Source of the DNA: Avoscillospira sp045589035
Lineage (GTDB): Bacteria > Bacillota > Clostridia > Oscillospirales > Oscillospiraceae
Direction: 5' to 3'
DNA length: 27,157 nucleotides
NCBI GenBank assembly: GCA_045589035.1
Contig: JAZNFJ010000046.1
Span: 1-27,157, forward strand
The position numbers and the translations under genes are program-made. Below the pieces are notes generated by a model. The model worked only from the letters and a program-made list of their open reading frames with translations, was not told where the DNA came from and ran no database searches. Below are positions 8,436-16,600 of the stretch, piece after piece; position 1 is the first letter of the stretch, and each line of letters starts with the position of its first letter.

Positions 8436-9539
8436 TCAATGATCACGGCAGTATGCCACTTCCACATGGTCGCCGGTAAAAGCATAGAGCATATTGGCAT
8501 AGCGGACTTTGAAGGTCAAAGTGTCCCCGGATTTCAAAACTCTGCCAATGTCGGTCACATCCACGATGGTATGGTCGCTGCTGCAGCCGACGATCTCCAC
8601 ACCTTCATCTACGGGAATGAGCGTTGTGGCATCGCCCACATCCTGACTGCCCAGAGCGAGGATTGCCCGCAAACGGCGGCCTTTATCCTCTCTCTGCACC
8701 GTTTCACCGGCCCAGTTTTTCGTGGACTGACCCTTGGGTGCAGAGTCCTTTTCATGGATCTCCACGATTTCCGCTGTCAGGCGGATGGTGTCTTCCCGCA
8801 GACCGGGGAAGGTCAGTCCGCGACCAAGGCGGATATTCATGGGGTTGGCAATGGTGCCGCCCAGACGCAGATGGTTGATGCGCTCCGGCATCTGATTGAT
8901 CCCATCCCGGAGCAGCAGTAAATTGATGGAACTGCCGCCGGAAATGATCTCCAGCTTCCGTCCAATGGCTGCTTCCACGGCTTCTGCGCCTTCCACAAGG
9001 AAGCTTAGATTCTCATAGGTGGGCAGGATTCCGTTTAAGCAGGCAAGGTTCGTACCCACACCCCGCAGCCGCAGATTGGGCAGGCTCTCGCACAGCTTAG
9101 CAAGGGCGACCAAATCCGGGATGTTATCCACACCTTCCCGGAGATCACCCACATCCAGCATGAGAATAATGCCGGGATGGGTGTTCCACTTCCCTGCTTC
9201 TGCGTTCAGTGCCCGCAGCAGATCGGCATCGGAATGGAGGCTCAGATCCGCATACCGGGCGCAGACTTCCAGATCTCCTCTGGTGGGTGCGCGGGTCAGG
9301 AGGGTTTCCGTTTCCGGGAAGGTTTCCTTCAATCCTTTCAGATGCTTGGCGCGGGAAACACCCAGCTGCTTGCAGCCGCCATCCCGGTAGGCCTTCGCCA
9401 CCTGCAGATCTCCATCGGAAAATTTAATAATACCTGCCACGGAAATGCCGTTTTTACCGCAAATACCGCAGAAAACCTCCGCATTGGTACCTATGGCATC
9501 CAAATTGACATCCATCACAGGATAGTGCCGCTCACACAT
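8436..9539 (-). CDS. PLP-dependent racemase, ornithine/alanine racemase family (Orr-like)
   Basis: 367 residues with the alanine-racemase N-terminal TIM-barrel fold. The start (YPVMDVNLDAIGTNA) and the VAGIIKFSDGD segment place the probable PLP-binding lysine at residue 39. Downstream hallmarks are IILMLDVGDLREGV, GVGTNLACLNGILPTYENL, EIISGGSSINLLLL, INHLRLGG and RAILALGSQDV. This pattern resembles clostridial ornithine racemase (Orr) rather than two-domain alanine racemase, so a basic amino acid is a reasonable substrate; that is inference. The ATG at 9539 has only a weak, distant AAGGA upstream. It is the last gene of the operon led by the lysine riboswitch, which makes lysine or a relative an attractive candidate substrate. 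Confidence 0.85.
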   Translation of the reverse strand: MCERHYPVMDVNLDAIGTNAEVFCGICGKNGISVAGIIKFSDGDLQVAKAYRDGGCKQLGVSRAKHLKGLKETFPETETLLTRAPTRGDLEVCARYADLSLHSDADLLRALNAEAGKWNTHPGIILMLDVGDLREGVDNIPDLVALAKLCESLPNLRLRGVGTNLACLNGILPTYENLSFLVEGAEAVEAAIGRKLEIISGGSSINLLLLRDGINQMPERINHLRLGGTIANPMNIRLGRGLTFPGLREDTIRLTAEIVEIHEKDSAPKGQSTKNWAGETVQREDKGRRLRAILALGSQDVGDATTLIPVDEGVEIVGCSSDHTIVDVTDIGRVLKSGDTLTFKVRYANMLYAFTGDHVEVAYCRDH

Positions 9540-9575
9540 GGTTTACACCATCTTTCCTTCGTTCAATCTAAAGGG

Positions 9576-9606
9576 AACGGCAGCGGAAGCACTTTCCGCT
9601 GCCGTT
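9576..9606 (-). other. Intergenic hairpin between dehydrogenase and racemase genes
   Basis: A 13-bp perfect stem (9576-9588 with 9594-9606) encloses a five-base loop. The minus-strand sequence after it is GCC-rich and lacks a real T-tract, so it is more likely an RNA-stabilising or partially attenuating element inside the operon than a full terminator. Confidence 0.45.
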
Positions 9607-9614
9607 TCAAAGGG

Positions 9615-10781
9615 TCAGATCTTGATAAAGTTGTTGCTCTTGGTGGTAGTTGCGGGAGGTGCGGGATCCAGATTGCGGTCCGCAATGCCCAGCACATCCT
9701 CAGGCTTGATCCAGGGGCGACCCTGAATACCGGAGGTCTCCTCGTGGGTCAGATAGCCCTTGTAGGCAGTCAGAGAGCGGCGGATAAAGCCGTCCCGGAC
9801 GCAGGCCTCAGCCAGACCGTTGTTCATGATGTTCAGCAGCATGGGCAGGGTTTCGCCTGCCAGTGCCACGGAAGTGGAATGGGCCACGGCACCGGGAATG
9901 TTGGAAACGCAGTAGTGAACCACACCGTTGACCACATAACGGGGATCATCGTGATGGGTTTCATAGCTGGACTCGATGGCACCGGGATCGTCGTTGGAAA
10001 TATCCACCAGGACAGAACCGGGTTCCATCAGCTTCAGCATTTCCTTGGTGATGAGGAAATCCTTGCGCTGCTTGGGCCAGCGGACACAGTTGATGATCAT
10101 ATCCGTCTGGGGCAGCACAGAGGCGATGGTCTCCTGGGTGCAGAACATGGTGTTGATCTTGTTGTTGTACTGGTTGCCCAGAGTACGCAGCAGGCCGGGG
10201 TTGATGTCCATGACGGTGACATTGGCACCCAGTGCGTGCAGAACGGACAGGGCACCCTGACCGACCACACCGCCGCCCATGATGACAACATTCATGCCGG
10301 GAGCGCCGGCAAAACCGCCGACAAACTTGCCCTTGCCGCCATTGATGGTCAGCATGGACTCCAGACCGAACAGCGCACCCTGCTTACCGGCAGCTTCGCA
10401 GTTGGGAGAGCCGTAGCGATGGCTGTCCTCCGCGGTGATGGCGATGCACTTGCTGTCCAAAATCGCCTGCACCTCTTCCGGATGACCGGCGGGATGGATG
10501 CAGCAGTAGATCATCTGGCCTTCTCTCAGATAGCCGTACTCGGAAGGCTCGATCTCCTTGACTTTGGCGAGGAAATCGCAGGTATCCCACAGTTCCTTGG
10601 CCGTGTCGCAGATCTTTGCGCCGGCTGCGGCATACTTTTCATCGGGGAAACCGCAGCGGGCACCGGCGCCGGACTGCACCAGCACCTGATGACTGGCAGA
10701 AACGATGGAAGCCACTTCCACGGGCGTACAGATGACTCTGTTTTCGCCCTCTTTGATATCTTTTAATACACCGAAAATCAT
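9615..10781 (-). CDS. ald: Alanine dehydrogenase family enzyme (AlaDH/PNT fold)
   Basis: 388 residues, close to the roughly 370 usual for alanine dehydrogenase, which interconverts L-alanine with pyruvate and ammonia using NAD. By position against that family the catalytic residues are present: R15 (ENRV), K75 (KVKE), H96 (CIHPAGH) and D264 (ISNDD). The NAD-binding motif is MGGGVVGQGA at 168-177 with an acidic residue in VMDINPG. The end of the third strand and the segment HPAGHPEEVQ...SHRYGSPNCEA differ from typical alanine dehydrogenases, so another amino acid is possible. The AlaDH fold also includes saccharopine dehydrogenase. AAAGGA lies 8 bases before the ATG. The gene begins 24 bases after the transporter stop, consistent with one transcript under the lysine riboswitch. 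Confidence 0.85.
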   Translation of the reverse strand: MIFGVLKDIKEGENRVICTPVEVASIVSASHQVLVQSGAGARCGFPDEKYAAAGAKICDTAKELWDTCDFLAKVKEIEPSEYGYLREGQMIYCCIHPAGHPEEVQAILDSKCIAITAEDSHRYGSPNCEAAGKQGALFGLESMLTINGGKGKFVGGFAGAPGMNVVIMGGGVVGQGALSVLHALGANVTVMDINPGLLRTLGNQYNNKINTMFCTQETIASVLPQTDMIINCVRWPKQRKDFLITKEMLKLMEPGSVLVDISNDDPGAIESSYETHHDDPRYVVNGVVHYCVSNIPGAVAHSTSVALAGETLPMLLNIMNNGLAEACVRDGFIRRSLTAYKGYLTHEETSGIQGRPWIKPEDVLGIADRNLDPAPPATTTKSNNFIKI

Positions 10782-10805
10782 GATAATTTCCTTTCGAATT
10801 TCTCC

Positions 10806-12233
10806 TTACTCAGAGATGCGCTTGAAGGTCTTGCCGCGGAGGCTCTTGCCTTCGGTATCAAAGACACCGATACCGGTGACAGCGCAGACAATGGCAGTCA
10901 GGGGGCACAGCAGGGGCAGGAATGCGAAGGGCAGATACTCAATAGCGGAAATACCCAGCACGCCGGAAGAGTAGATGGCGGCAGCAGACCAGGGAACCAG
11001 GAATGCGAACAGGGTGCCACCGTCTTCCAGAGTTCTGGACAGAACATAGGGAGCGACCTTTGCCTTCTTGTAGGAATCGGTGAACACTTCGCCGGGCAGC
11101 AGGATGGCCATGTACTGAGAGGTGGTCAGCATGACGGTAGCCAGGCAGGACAGCAGGGTGGTGATGATCAGGTTTGCGGGCTTTTCCAGTCTGTCGCGGA
11201 TCTTATCCAGCATAACAGTCAGAACGCCCAGCTGATACATGATCTCGCCCAGTTCAATGGCGAAGATGGTGTAGATGATGGTGGAGGTCATAGAGCTGAT
11301 GCCGCCGCGGTTCAGCAGCTTGCCGACAGCTTCGACTTCGAACTCGCCCTTGAAGCCGGAAGCCAGAGCGGTCAGAACTTCGGTATAGGTGAACTGGGGC
11401 TGTGCGATGAAGGCCACGATGACACCCATCAGCGCACCGACCAGCAGCGCGATGGTGGCGGGAACCTTCTTGATAACCAGAACGATGGTCAGAATGGGAA
11501 CGATCAGCAGCAGGGGGGAGATGGTGAAGGAGTCCTTCAGACCGGTCATGATGTCGGTCAGACCCTGCAGGGCTTCGGGCGTGGTAGCGGTATAGCGCAG
11601 ACCCAGAATGAAGTACAGAACCAGGGAGATGACAAAAGCGGGAACGACAGTCCACAGCATGGACTTGATGTGGGTGAAGACATCGGTACCGGCAGTGGCG
11701 GGAGCCATGTTGGTGGTATCGGAGAAGGGGGACATCTTGTCACCGAAGACAGCGCCGGAGATGGACATACCGGCAACCAGAGCAGGGTTGATCTCCATGC
11801 CGTAGCCGATGGCCATAAAGGCGATACCCATGGTGCCCAGAGCAGCATAGGAAGAACCGGTGAAGAAGGAAACGATGCAGCAGACCAGGAAGCCCAGAGC
11901 CAGGAAGGAAGAGGGGGTAAAGAGCTTCAGACCGTAGTAGATGATGGAGGGGACGATGCCGGAGATGATCCAGCTGCCCACGACCATACCGACGGCAATG
12001 AAGATCATACAAACCTGTGCGGTCTTCTTAAAGCCTGTAAGGATCATGCCTTCCAGATCGTTCAGCTTGGTGCCGACGCAGACTGCGATGATGCAGACTG
12101 CCAGGAAGGTCAGAATAAAGGTGACCATGGTGTTCAGCTTCAGGATTGCCAGACCCACGGACATGATGCCCGCAACGATCAGCAGGGTAATGATCGCCAT
12201 GGCAAAGCTGACTGTTTTCTTGTTTTCGCTCAT
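10806..12233 (-). CDS. NhaC-superfamily Na+/H+ antiporter-like transporter (possible LysW-type)
   Basis: 475 residues from the ATG at 12233, placed 9 bases after AAAGGAG; an in-frame upstream GTG at 12284 would overlap the ribosome binding site region and is less likely. About eleven to twelve hydrophobic segments span the protein. The family motif SGAVFGDKMSPFSDTTNMAP is at 159-178, with a related repeat near TLEDGGTLFAFLVPWSAAA towards the C-terminus. NhaC-superfamily members include Na+/H+ antiporters, malate/lactate antiporters and the LysW proteins, predicted as lysine transporters because lysine riboswitches precede them. Its place in a lysine-riboswitch operon favours import of lysine or a lysine precursor; the substrate is inferred. 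Confidence 0.9.
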   Translation of the reverse strand: MSENKKTVSFAMAIITLLIVAGIMSVGLAILKLNTMVTFILTFLAVCIIAVCVGTKLNDLEGMILTGFKKTAQVCMIFIAVGMVVGSWIISGIVPSIIYYGLKLFTPSSFLALGFLVCCIVSFFTGSSYAALGTMGIAFMAIGYGMEINPALVAGMSISGAVFGDKMSPFSDTTNMAPATAGTDVFTHIKSMLWTVVPAFVISLVLYFILGLRYTATTPEALQGLTDIMTGLKDSFTISPLLLIVPILTIVLVIKKVPATIALLVGALMGVIVAFIAQPQFTYTEVLTALASGFKGEFEVEAVGKLLNRGGISSMTSTIIYTIFAIELGEIMYQLGVLTVMLDKIRDRLEKPANLIITTLLSCLATVMLTTSQYMAILLPGEVFTDSYKKAKVAPYVLSRTLEDGGTLFAFLVPWSAAAIYSSGVLGISAIEYLPFAFLPLLCPLTAIVCAVTGIGVFDTEGKSLRGKTFKRISE

Positions 12234-12285
12234 TTTTTCTTTCTCCTTTATCATTTTTTGTTCAACCCCGGAGGGTTTATGCACA

Positions 12286-13941
12286 TTAATTCAGCACGAC
12301 GCCGGCTTCTTCCAGCCACTTTTCGTCGATAATGCCTTCCCGCAGTTCCCGGCGCAGGACTTCGGGGTCACGCTCAGAAACAGGACCGTAACCGCCGGCA
12401 CCGGCTGTGACCATTTCAATAACATCGCCGGTCTGCAGTGCCACATTTCTGGGCTTGGGATTGTCGGAAATCAGCTTTCCGTCGCGGAAGATCCTGATGC
12501 TGGCATTGCCGCCACCCTGACCGCCTTCTAGACCCCAGGGTCTGCTGACGGAGCGTTCGGTGGCAGCGGAGATCAGCATGGAGTCGCCGCTCTCTTCCAG
12601 AATGCGGATGGTACGGACGATGCCCATGCCGCCGCGGTACTTACCGGCGCCGCAGCTGTTCTCGGACAGGGCATATTTTTCCACCATCAGAGGATATTCC
12701 ATTTCCAATGCTTCCACAGGCAGGTTGGAGGTGTTGGTCATATGGACATGGACCGCATCCAGACCATCCTTGTTGTACCGGGCGCCGGAACCGCCGCCGA
12801 TGGTTTCCACATAGACATAAGGATGATTGGTCCGCTTGTCGGTACCGGAGAAGAAGAAGTAACTCATGGCACCGTTGCCGGCAGCCGTCACCAGTTTGGG
12901 ATCCATCTGCGCGAATGCGCCGAAGATGACGTCCGCAATGCGCTGGGTGGTGGTTTCACGGTCGGACACAGGAGCAGGTTCTTCTGCCCAGACGATGCTG
13001 CCGGGCTCTGCCACGATGTGGATGCTGTCAAAGAAACCGGAGTTTGCCGGGATGGACTTATCCAGAATGGACAGGCAGGCATAATAGACCGTTGCCTTCA
13101 ACGCACAGGGCACGCAGTTGTGAGGACCCTTGTTCTGCGGCGCGGAACCGGTGAAATCAAAGGTGATCTGGTCGCCCTTGATGATGACCTTGGTCTTCAG
13201 CAGCACCTTGCCGCCGCCTGCGCCGTCATCATCCATATAATCCTCGAAGCAGTATTCGCCGTCGGGCAGGTCTGCAATGGCGACGCGGGCTTTCTTTTCA
13301 CCGTATTCCAGCCACTTGGTGCAGAACTGCATGTACGTTTCCAGACCGATTTTGTCGATCAGTTCTGCCAGCTTGTCAGCGCCGAACTGATTGGTGATGA
13401 TCTGGGCATTCAGGTCACCCTGCCGCTCATACTTCATCTGGAAGTTCAACATGATCAGGTCAAAGACATCCTGCACCAGTTCACCCTTGCTGTACAGCTT
13501 CACCAGAGGGATACGCATGCCTTCATCATAAATAGTGGGGCCTTTGCGGCTCTTATCGGCATGGTGGCCGGTGTTGACCATGTAGGCCACCAGCTTGCCA
13601 TCATAGAAGACAGGTTTCAGCAGCACGATGTCCGGCAGATGGGAACCGCCGCCGGTGTAGGGGCCGTTGGCGATGAACACATCGCCATCGTGGATATCTT
13701 CCATTTTATATTTCTTGGTCAGAACTTCCACCGCACCGGACAGAGAACTGAAGTGCAGGGGGATATGCTGCGCCAGAGAAAGCAGCTTGCCTTCGGGGCT
13801 GAACACGGCCACGGACAGGTCTTTGCGCTCTTTGATGTTGGTGCTGTAGCCGGTCTTGGCCAAAATCACGCCCATCTGTTCGGCGATGGAGGTGATGCCG
13901 TTGGAGATGATCTCCAAGGTAATAGAATTGATCTCTTTCAT
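12286..13941 (-). CDS. hyuB: Hydantoinase B / 5-oxoprolinase-type subunit HyuB
   Basis: 551 residues from the ATG at 13941, 8 bases after AAAGGGG; an in-frame GTG lies three codons upstream inside that site. The hydantoinase B domain fills the protein. Characteristic segments are IKERKDLSVAVFSPEG (37-52), DVFIANGPYTGGGSHLPDI (87-105) and NTGHHAD (123-129), whose histidines and aspartates are the expected metal-binding positions, and a late PWGLEGGQGG segment. HyuB pairs with HyuA in ATP-dependent opening of hydantoins, N-methylhydantoin or 5-oxoproline; relatives carboxylate acetone. The gene starts 18 bases after hyuA and 52 bases separate it from the transporter gene. The true substrate is unknown, but riboswitch control points to a lysine-related ring or amide. 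Confidence 0.92.
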   Translation of the reverse strand: MKEINSITLEIISNGITSIAEQMGVILAKTGYSTNIKERKDLSVAVFSPEGKLLSLAQHIPLHFSSLSGAVEVLTKKYKMEDIHDGDVFIANGPYTGGGSHLPDIVLLKPVFYDGKLVAYMVNTGHHADKSRKGPTIYDEGMRIPLVKLYSKGELVQDVFDLIMLNFQMKYERQGDLNAQIITNQFGADKLAELIDKIGLETYMQFCTKWLEYGEKKARVAIADLPDGEYCFEDYMDDDGAGGGKVLLKTKVIIKGDQITFDFTGSAPQNKGPHNCVPCALKATVYYACLSILDKSIPANSGFFDSIHIVAEPGSIVWAEEPAPVSDRETTTQRIADVIFGAFAQMDPKLVTAAGNGAMSYFFFSGTDKRTNHPYVYVETIGGGSGARYNKDGLDAVHVHMTNTSNLPVEALEMEYPLMVEKYALSENSCGAGKYRGGMGIVRTIRILEESGDSMLISAATERSVSRPWGLEGGQGGGNASIRIFRDGKLISDNPKPRNVALQTGDVIEMVTAGAGGYGPVSERDPEVLRRELREGIIDEKWLEEAGVVLN

Positions 13942-13959
13942 ATCACACACCCCTTTCGC

Positions 13960-16005
13960 TTACTTGCGCTCGATCATCATGTTCAGGAACTGATCCACAG
14001 TCGCCTTCTGGTTGGAAAGGACGATGGTGGTGCTGTCCATCTGCTCGATGATGGCGGGGCCCTGAATGACATTGCCGTTGTGCAGCTTGTCACGGTCATA
14101 GAGGGTGTAGTCGGCAAACTGGCCGCTGCCTTCGTAGACATGGCGGCTGCCGATGACGGCAGCGGAAGGATCTTCACCGGCGTACGCGTCCTTGACGGTG
14201 ACGGGATAGACGATATCGCCCAATGCGGACAGACCAAAGTTGACGATCTGGACGGTGTCCTTGGAGCTGAAGGAGTACAGCCGCTCATAGGCTGCGGTGA
14301 ACGCATCCCGCAGGGTCTGGGCAGAGGTAATGTCCTTCATGGTGATGGGCACGCGGATCTCATGGTTCTGACCCTTATAGCGCATATCCAGGAAGTATTC
14401 CCGGCTGCGGAGGGAAATGTCGATGTTCTCTTCGTCAAACCACTTGTCGGCATCCTTCTCCAGCGCCGCGAACCACTTTTCCAGAACGGCGGCGCAGTCG
14501 TCGGAAATGTCCATAACATAGGTCTGGACGAAGTCCCGGCGCATATTCTCCGTCAGCAGGCCGTAAGCGGCAAGCAATCCGGGAGTCTTGGGAATCAGCG
14601 CCTTCTGAATGCTCATTTCTTCCATCAGTTCCGCTGCATGGAGGGGGCCGGAGCCGCCGAAGGCCACCAGACAGAATTCGCTGGGGTTGTAGCCCTTGGC
14701 AACGGTGACGTTCTTGATCTCCTTGACGATGTTGGAGTTGGAAACGGAGATGATACCCCGGGCAGTTTCCAGCAGTTCCATATCGATCTTCTCTGCCAGT
14801 TTGCCGACGGCATCTCTGGACAGGTCGGATTTGATAGGCAGTCTGCCGCCCAGGAGGGTTTCCTGATTCAGGTGACCCAGCACCACGCGGGCATCGGTGA
14901 TGGTGGCTTCCCTGCCGCCCAGATTGTAGCAGGCGGGGCCGGGGTTGGCGCCGGCACTCTGAGGACCGACCTTCAAAATACCGCCGCTGTCGATCCAGCC
15001 GATACTGCCGCCGCCGGCACCGATGGTGGAAATATCAATGGAAGGGATACGGACGGGATAGCCGCTGATGGTCTTTTCGTCAGAGGCTTCAAAGCGGCCG
15101 CCCACCACCAGACTGATGTCGGTGCTGGTGCCGCCGATGTCCACGGTGATCAGATCCTTTTCATCAATGAGGTCGGTGATGTACTGGGCGCCCACCACAC
15201 CGGCAGCAGGGCCGGACAGGGCGGTTTTCACCGGGAACTTCATAGATTCATCAATGGACATCAGACCACCGTTGGAGTGGTTGATATAAGTATTCTGGAT
15301 ACCGATGGATTCCAAGGTCTTTTTCAGGTTGTTCATGTACTTTTTGACTTCCGGACCGACGAAAGAGTTCAGCACCGTACCGCAAAGGCGCTCGTACTCA
15401 CGGAACTGCTTGGAAAGGTCGCTGGAAATGGTCAAAAAGGCTTCGGGGAAGTGCTTCTCGATGATCTTTTTGATCTGTGCTTCATTCTCAGGGTTGAGGT
15501 AAGCATTGAGCAGCATGACTGCCACGGACTCTGCGCCGTTTTCCTTCATATCCCGGACAACGGCTTCGATCTCGTCGGCATTGACCTGCCGGATGACCTC
15601 GCCCTTGTAGCTCAGTCTTTCCCCCACTTCGTACCGCAGGTCGCGAGTAACCAGCGTCCGGGCCTTATCTGTCTGCAGGTCGTACAGATCGGGGCGCTTC
15701 TGGCGGCCGATCTCCAGCAGATCCCGGAAGCCGCCGGTGGTGACCAGAGCAGTCTTCGCGCCGCGTCCTTCCAGAATGGCATTGGTGGCAACGGTGGTGC
15801 CGTGCATAAAGCGGCTGACATCTTCGCCGGAAAAACCGTACTGTTCGGCAATGACCTTCACACCTTCCACGACAGCAGCAGACTGGTCATGGAGCGAAGA
15901 AGGCAGCTTATAAACCATCAGCTCTCCGCTTTTTTCATCAATGGCGCAAATATCGGTGTTGGTGCCGCCAACGTCCACGCCAATTCGAATGGTTCTTCCA
16001 TCCAT
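13960..16005 (-). CDS. hyuA: Hydantoinase A / 5-oxoprolinase-type ATPase subunit HyuA
   Basis: 681 residues, the normal length for HyuA. The N-terminal hydantoinase/oxoprolinase domain has an actin-fold phosphate motif, GVDVGGTNTD (9-18), and HGTTVATNAILEGRGAKTA (68-86). The central domain carries the second ATP-binding motif VDIGGTSTDISLV (288-300), followed by GAGGGSIGW and AGANPGPACY. GGSGPLHA marks the end of the catalytic core. With HyuB it should couple ATP cleavage to ring opening or a related amide reaction in the cytoplasm. The ATG is preceded by AGAGGT about 11 bases upstream. It is the first gene after a lysine riboswitch and terminator, so its transcription should depend directly on the lysine signal. 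Confidence 0.93.
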   Translation of the reverse strand: MDGRTIRIGVDVGGTNTDICAIDEKSGELMVYKLPSSLHDQSAAVVEGVKVIAEQYGFSGEDVSRFMHGTTVATNAILEGRGAKTALVTTGGFRDLLEIGRQKRPDLYDLQTDKARTLVTRDLRYEVGERLSYKGEVIRQVNADEIEAVVRDMKENGAESVAVMLLNAYLNPENEAQIKKIIEKHFPEAFLTISSDLSKQFREYERLCGTVLNSFVGPEVKKYMNNLKKTLESIGIQNTYINHSNGGLMSIDESMKFPVKTALSGPAAGVVGAQYITDLIDEKDLITVDIGGTSTDISLVVGGRFEASDEKTISGYPVRIPSIDISTIGAGGGSIGWIDSGGILKVGPQSAGANPGPACYNLGGREATITDARVVLGHLNQETLLGGRLPIKSDLSRDAVGKLAEKIDMELLETARGIISVSNSNIVKEIKNVTVAKGYNPSEFCLVAFGGSGPLHAAELMEEMSIQKALIPKTPGLLAAYGLLTENMRRDFVQTYVMDISDDCAAVLEKWFAALEKDADKWFDEENIDISLRSREYFLDMRYKGQNHEIRVPITMKDITSAQTLRDAFTAAYERLYSFSSKDTVQIVNFGLSALGDIVYPVTVKDAYAGEDPSAAVIGSRHVYEGSGQFADYTLYDRDKLHNGNVIQGPAIIEQMDSTTIVLSNQKATVDQFLNMMIERK

Positions 16006-16025
16006 AAGTTTTTCTACCTCTTTCC

Positions 16026-16055
16026 AAAAAAAGAAACCATGGGAACTTCCATGGT
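16026..16055 (-). terminator. Riboswitch-controlled intrinsic terminator upstream of hyuA
   Basis: On the minus strand ACCATGG (16055-16049) pairs with CCATGGT (16042-16036) over a six-base loop, followed by TTTCTTTTTTT. It lies between the lysine aptamer and the hyuA ribosome binding site, the position of an expression platform. Its 5' arm can alternatively pair with the 3' end of the aptamer (TGG and TCATAC near 16083-16073 with GTATGA and CCA at 16062-16052), which would form an antiterminator when lysine is absent. Confidence 0.85.
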
Positions 16056-16081
16056 GTCATACAAATTTCTCAGTATGATGC

Positions 16082-16248
16082 CACAACAGCACTCCATCCT
16101 TTGGGGATGACAGTCCGCAGGATTTTCTCCTGCGTCCCGGCTCCGCAGCCTTCAGGCCGGTCTGCGAAACCTCGGCAAAGCCCCCTTTCCCTCTCCCCCA
16201 GCCTGTTGTTTGGGGAAAGCTACTGATGGACTTCGCGCCTCTATCATG
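16082..16248 (-). promoter_or_regulatory. Lysine riboswitch (L-box) aptamer
   Basis: The minus-strand RNA follows the lysine aptamer in order. P1 begins CATGATAG, followed by AGGCGCGAAGTCC and CAGTAG, the GAUAGAGGUGCGA...GUA block of known L-boxes. A P2 helix (CTTTCCCC with GGGGGAGAG) leads to AAAGGGGGCTTTGCCGAGG, matching the AAAGGGGNNCGUCGCCGAAG block. P3 is CGCAG...CTGCG, then GAGCCGGGACGC; P4 is GCAGGA-GAAAA-TCCTGC, then GGACTGTCA; P5 is CATCC-CCAAA-GGATG, then GAGTGCTGTTG. P1 closes with CTGTTGTG (16089-16082), mostly through A-U and G-U pairs. All five helices around the lysine-binding junction are present. I identified it by eye; no covariance search was run. Confidence 0.92.
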
Positions 16249-16260
16249 TTACTTTAATGT

Positions 16261-16289
16261 AGTATAGTCTTAAACAGTAAAAAAGTCAA
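16261..16289 (-). promoter_or_regulatory. Promoter of the lysine-riboswitch/hyu operon
   Basis: On the minus strand TTGACT (16289-16284) and TATACT (16266-16261) have an ideal 17-bp spacer, giving a start near 16254, about six bases before P1 of the riboswitch. The leader to the hyuA ATG is therefore about 250 nt and is filled by aptamer plus terminator. Confidence 0.88.
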
Positions 16290-16394
16290 CAGAAATTCCG
16301 CACTTTTTCAACAAATAATTGCAAAATTACCTATCATTCCCTGCCGCTTTCTTAATTTTCGAACCTTCGGGCACGCTATGTTGTCCTGAGCATC

Positions 16395-16423
16395 TTGTAA
16401 ATAGGTACAAGGGCAGTTATAAT
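16395..16423 (+). promoter_or_regulatory. Promoter upstream of a non-coding stretch before yitT
   Basis: TTGTAA (16395-16400) and a perfect TATAAT (16418-16423) are 17 bases apart. No gene starts within the next 200 bases; the predicted transcript would begin near 16430 and run through a hairpin-rich region towards the YitT gene. Confidence 0.65.
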
Positions 16424-16429
16424 GTGTTA

Positions 16430-16600
16430 AAAATTGGTCCGATTGCTCTATTTCCCGGTATCCACCGGCCCTGCTATAAAGGCAAGGTACAGGATAGGCG
16501 CAAGAAACTTCGTTGGATCACAGAAACCGCTGTTGTGCTTGCCCTTCTGTGGCACTGCTGATAGTGCCTGTGCTCCGCAAGTAAGTGTGGAAACAAACAT
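16430..16600 (+). ncRNA. Candidate structured RNA or long leader, class unknown
   Basis: The roughly 170 bases after the promoter at 16395-16423 carry no convincing reading frame but several self-complementary blocks: CCGGT-ATCC-ACCGG (16456-16469), CACAGAA...TTCTGTG, and GGCACT-GCTGAT-AGTGCC near the 3' end. A longer helix between GGTACAGG and CCTGTGCT could enclose the last two. There is no T-tract terminator before the next promoter at 16588-16616, so it could be a free RNA of 6S-like size, a YitT leader, or neither. I cannot assign it to a known family. Confidence 0.35.

Noticed and set aside
9177..10766. A 529-codon open frame on the plus strand opposite the racemase and dehydrogenase genes
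   Set aside because: It spans two real genes and their intergenic hairpin, and its composition is that of an antisense shadow.
12742..16110. A 1122-codon open frame on the plus strand opposite hyuA and hyuB
   Set aside because: Both minus-strand proteins are full-length members of known families. The antisense frame has no family resemblance and reads through the riboswitch terminator region.
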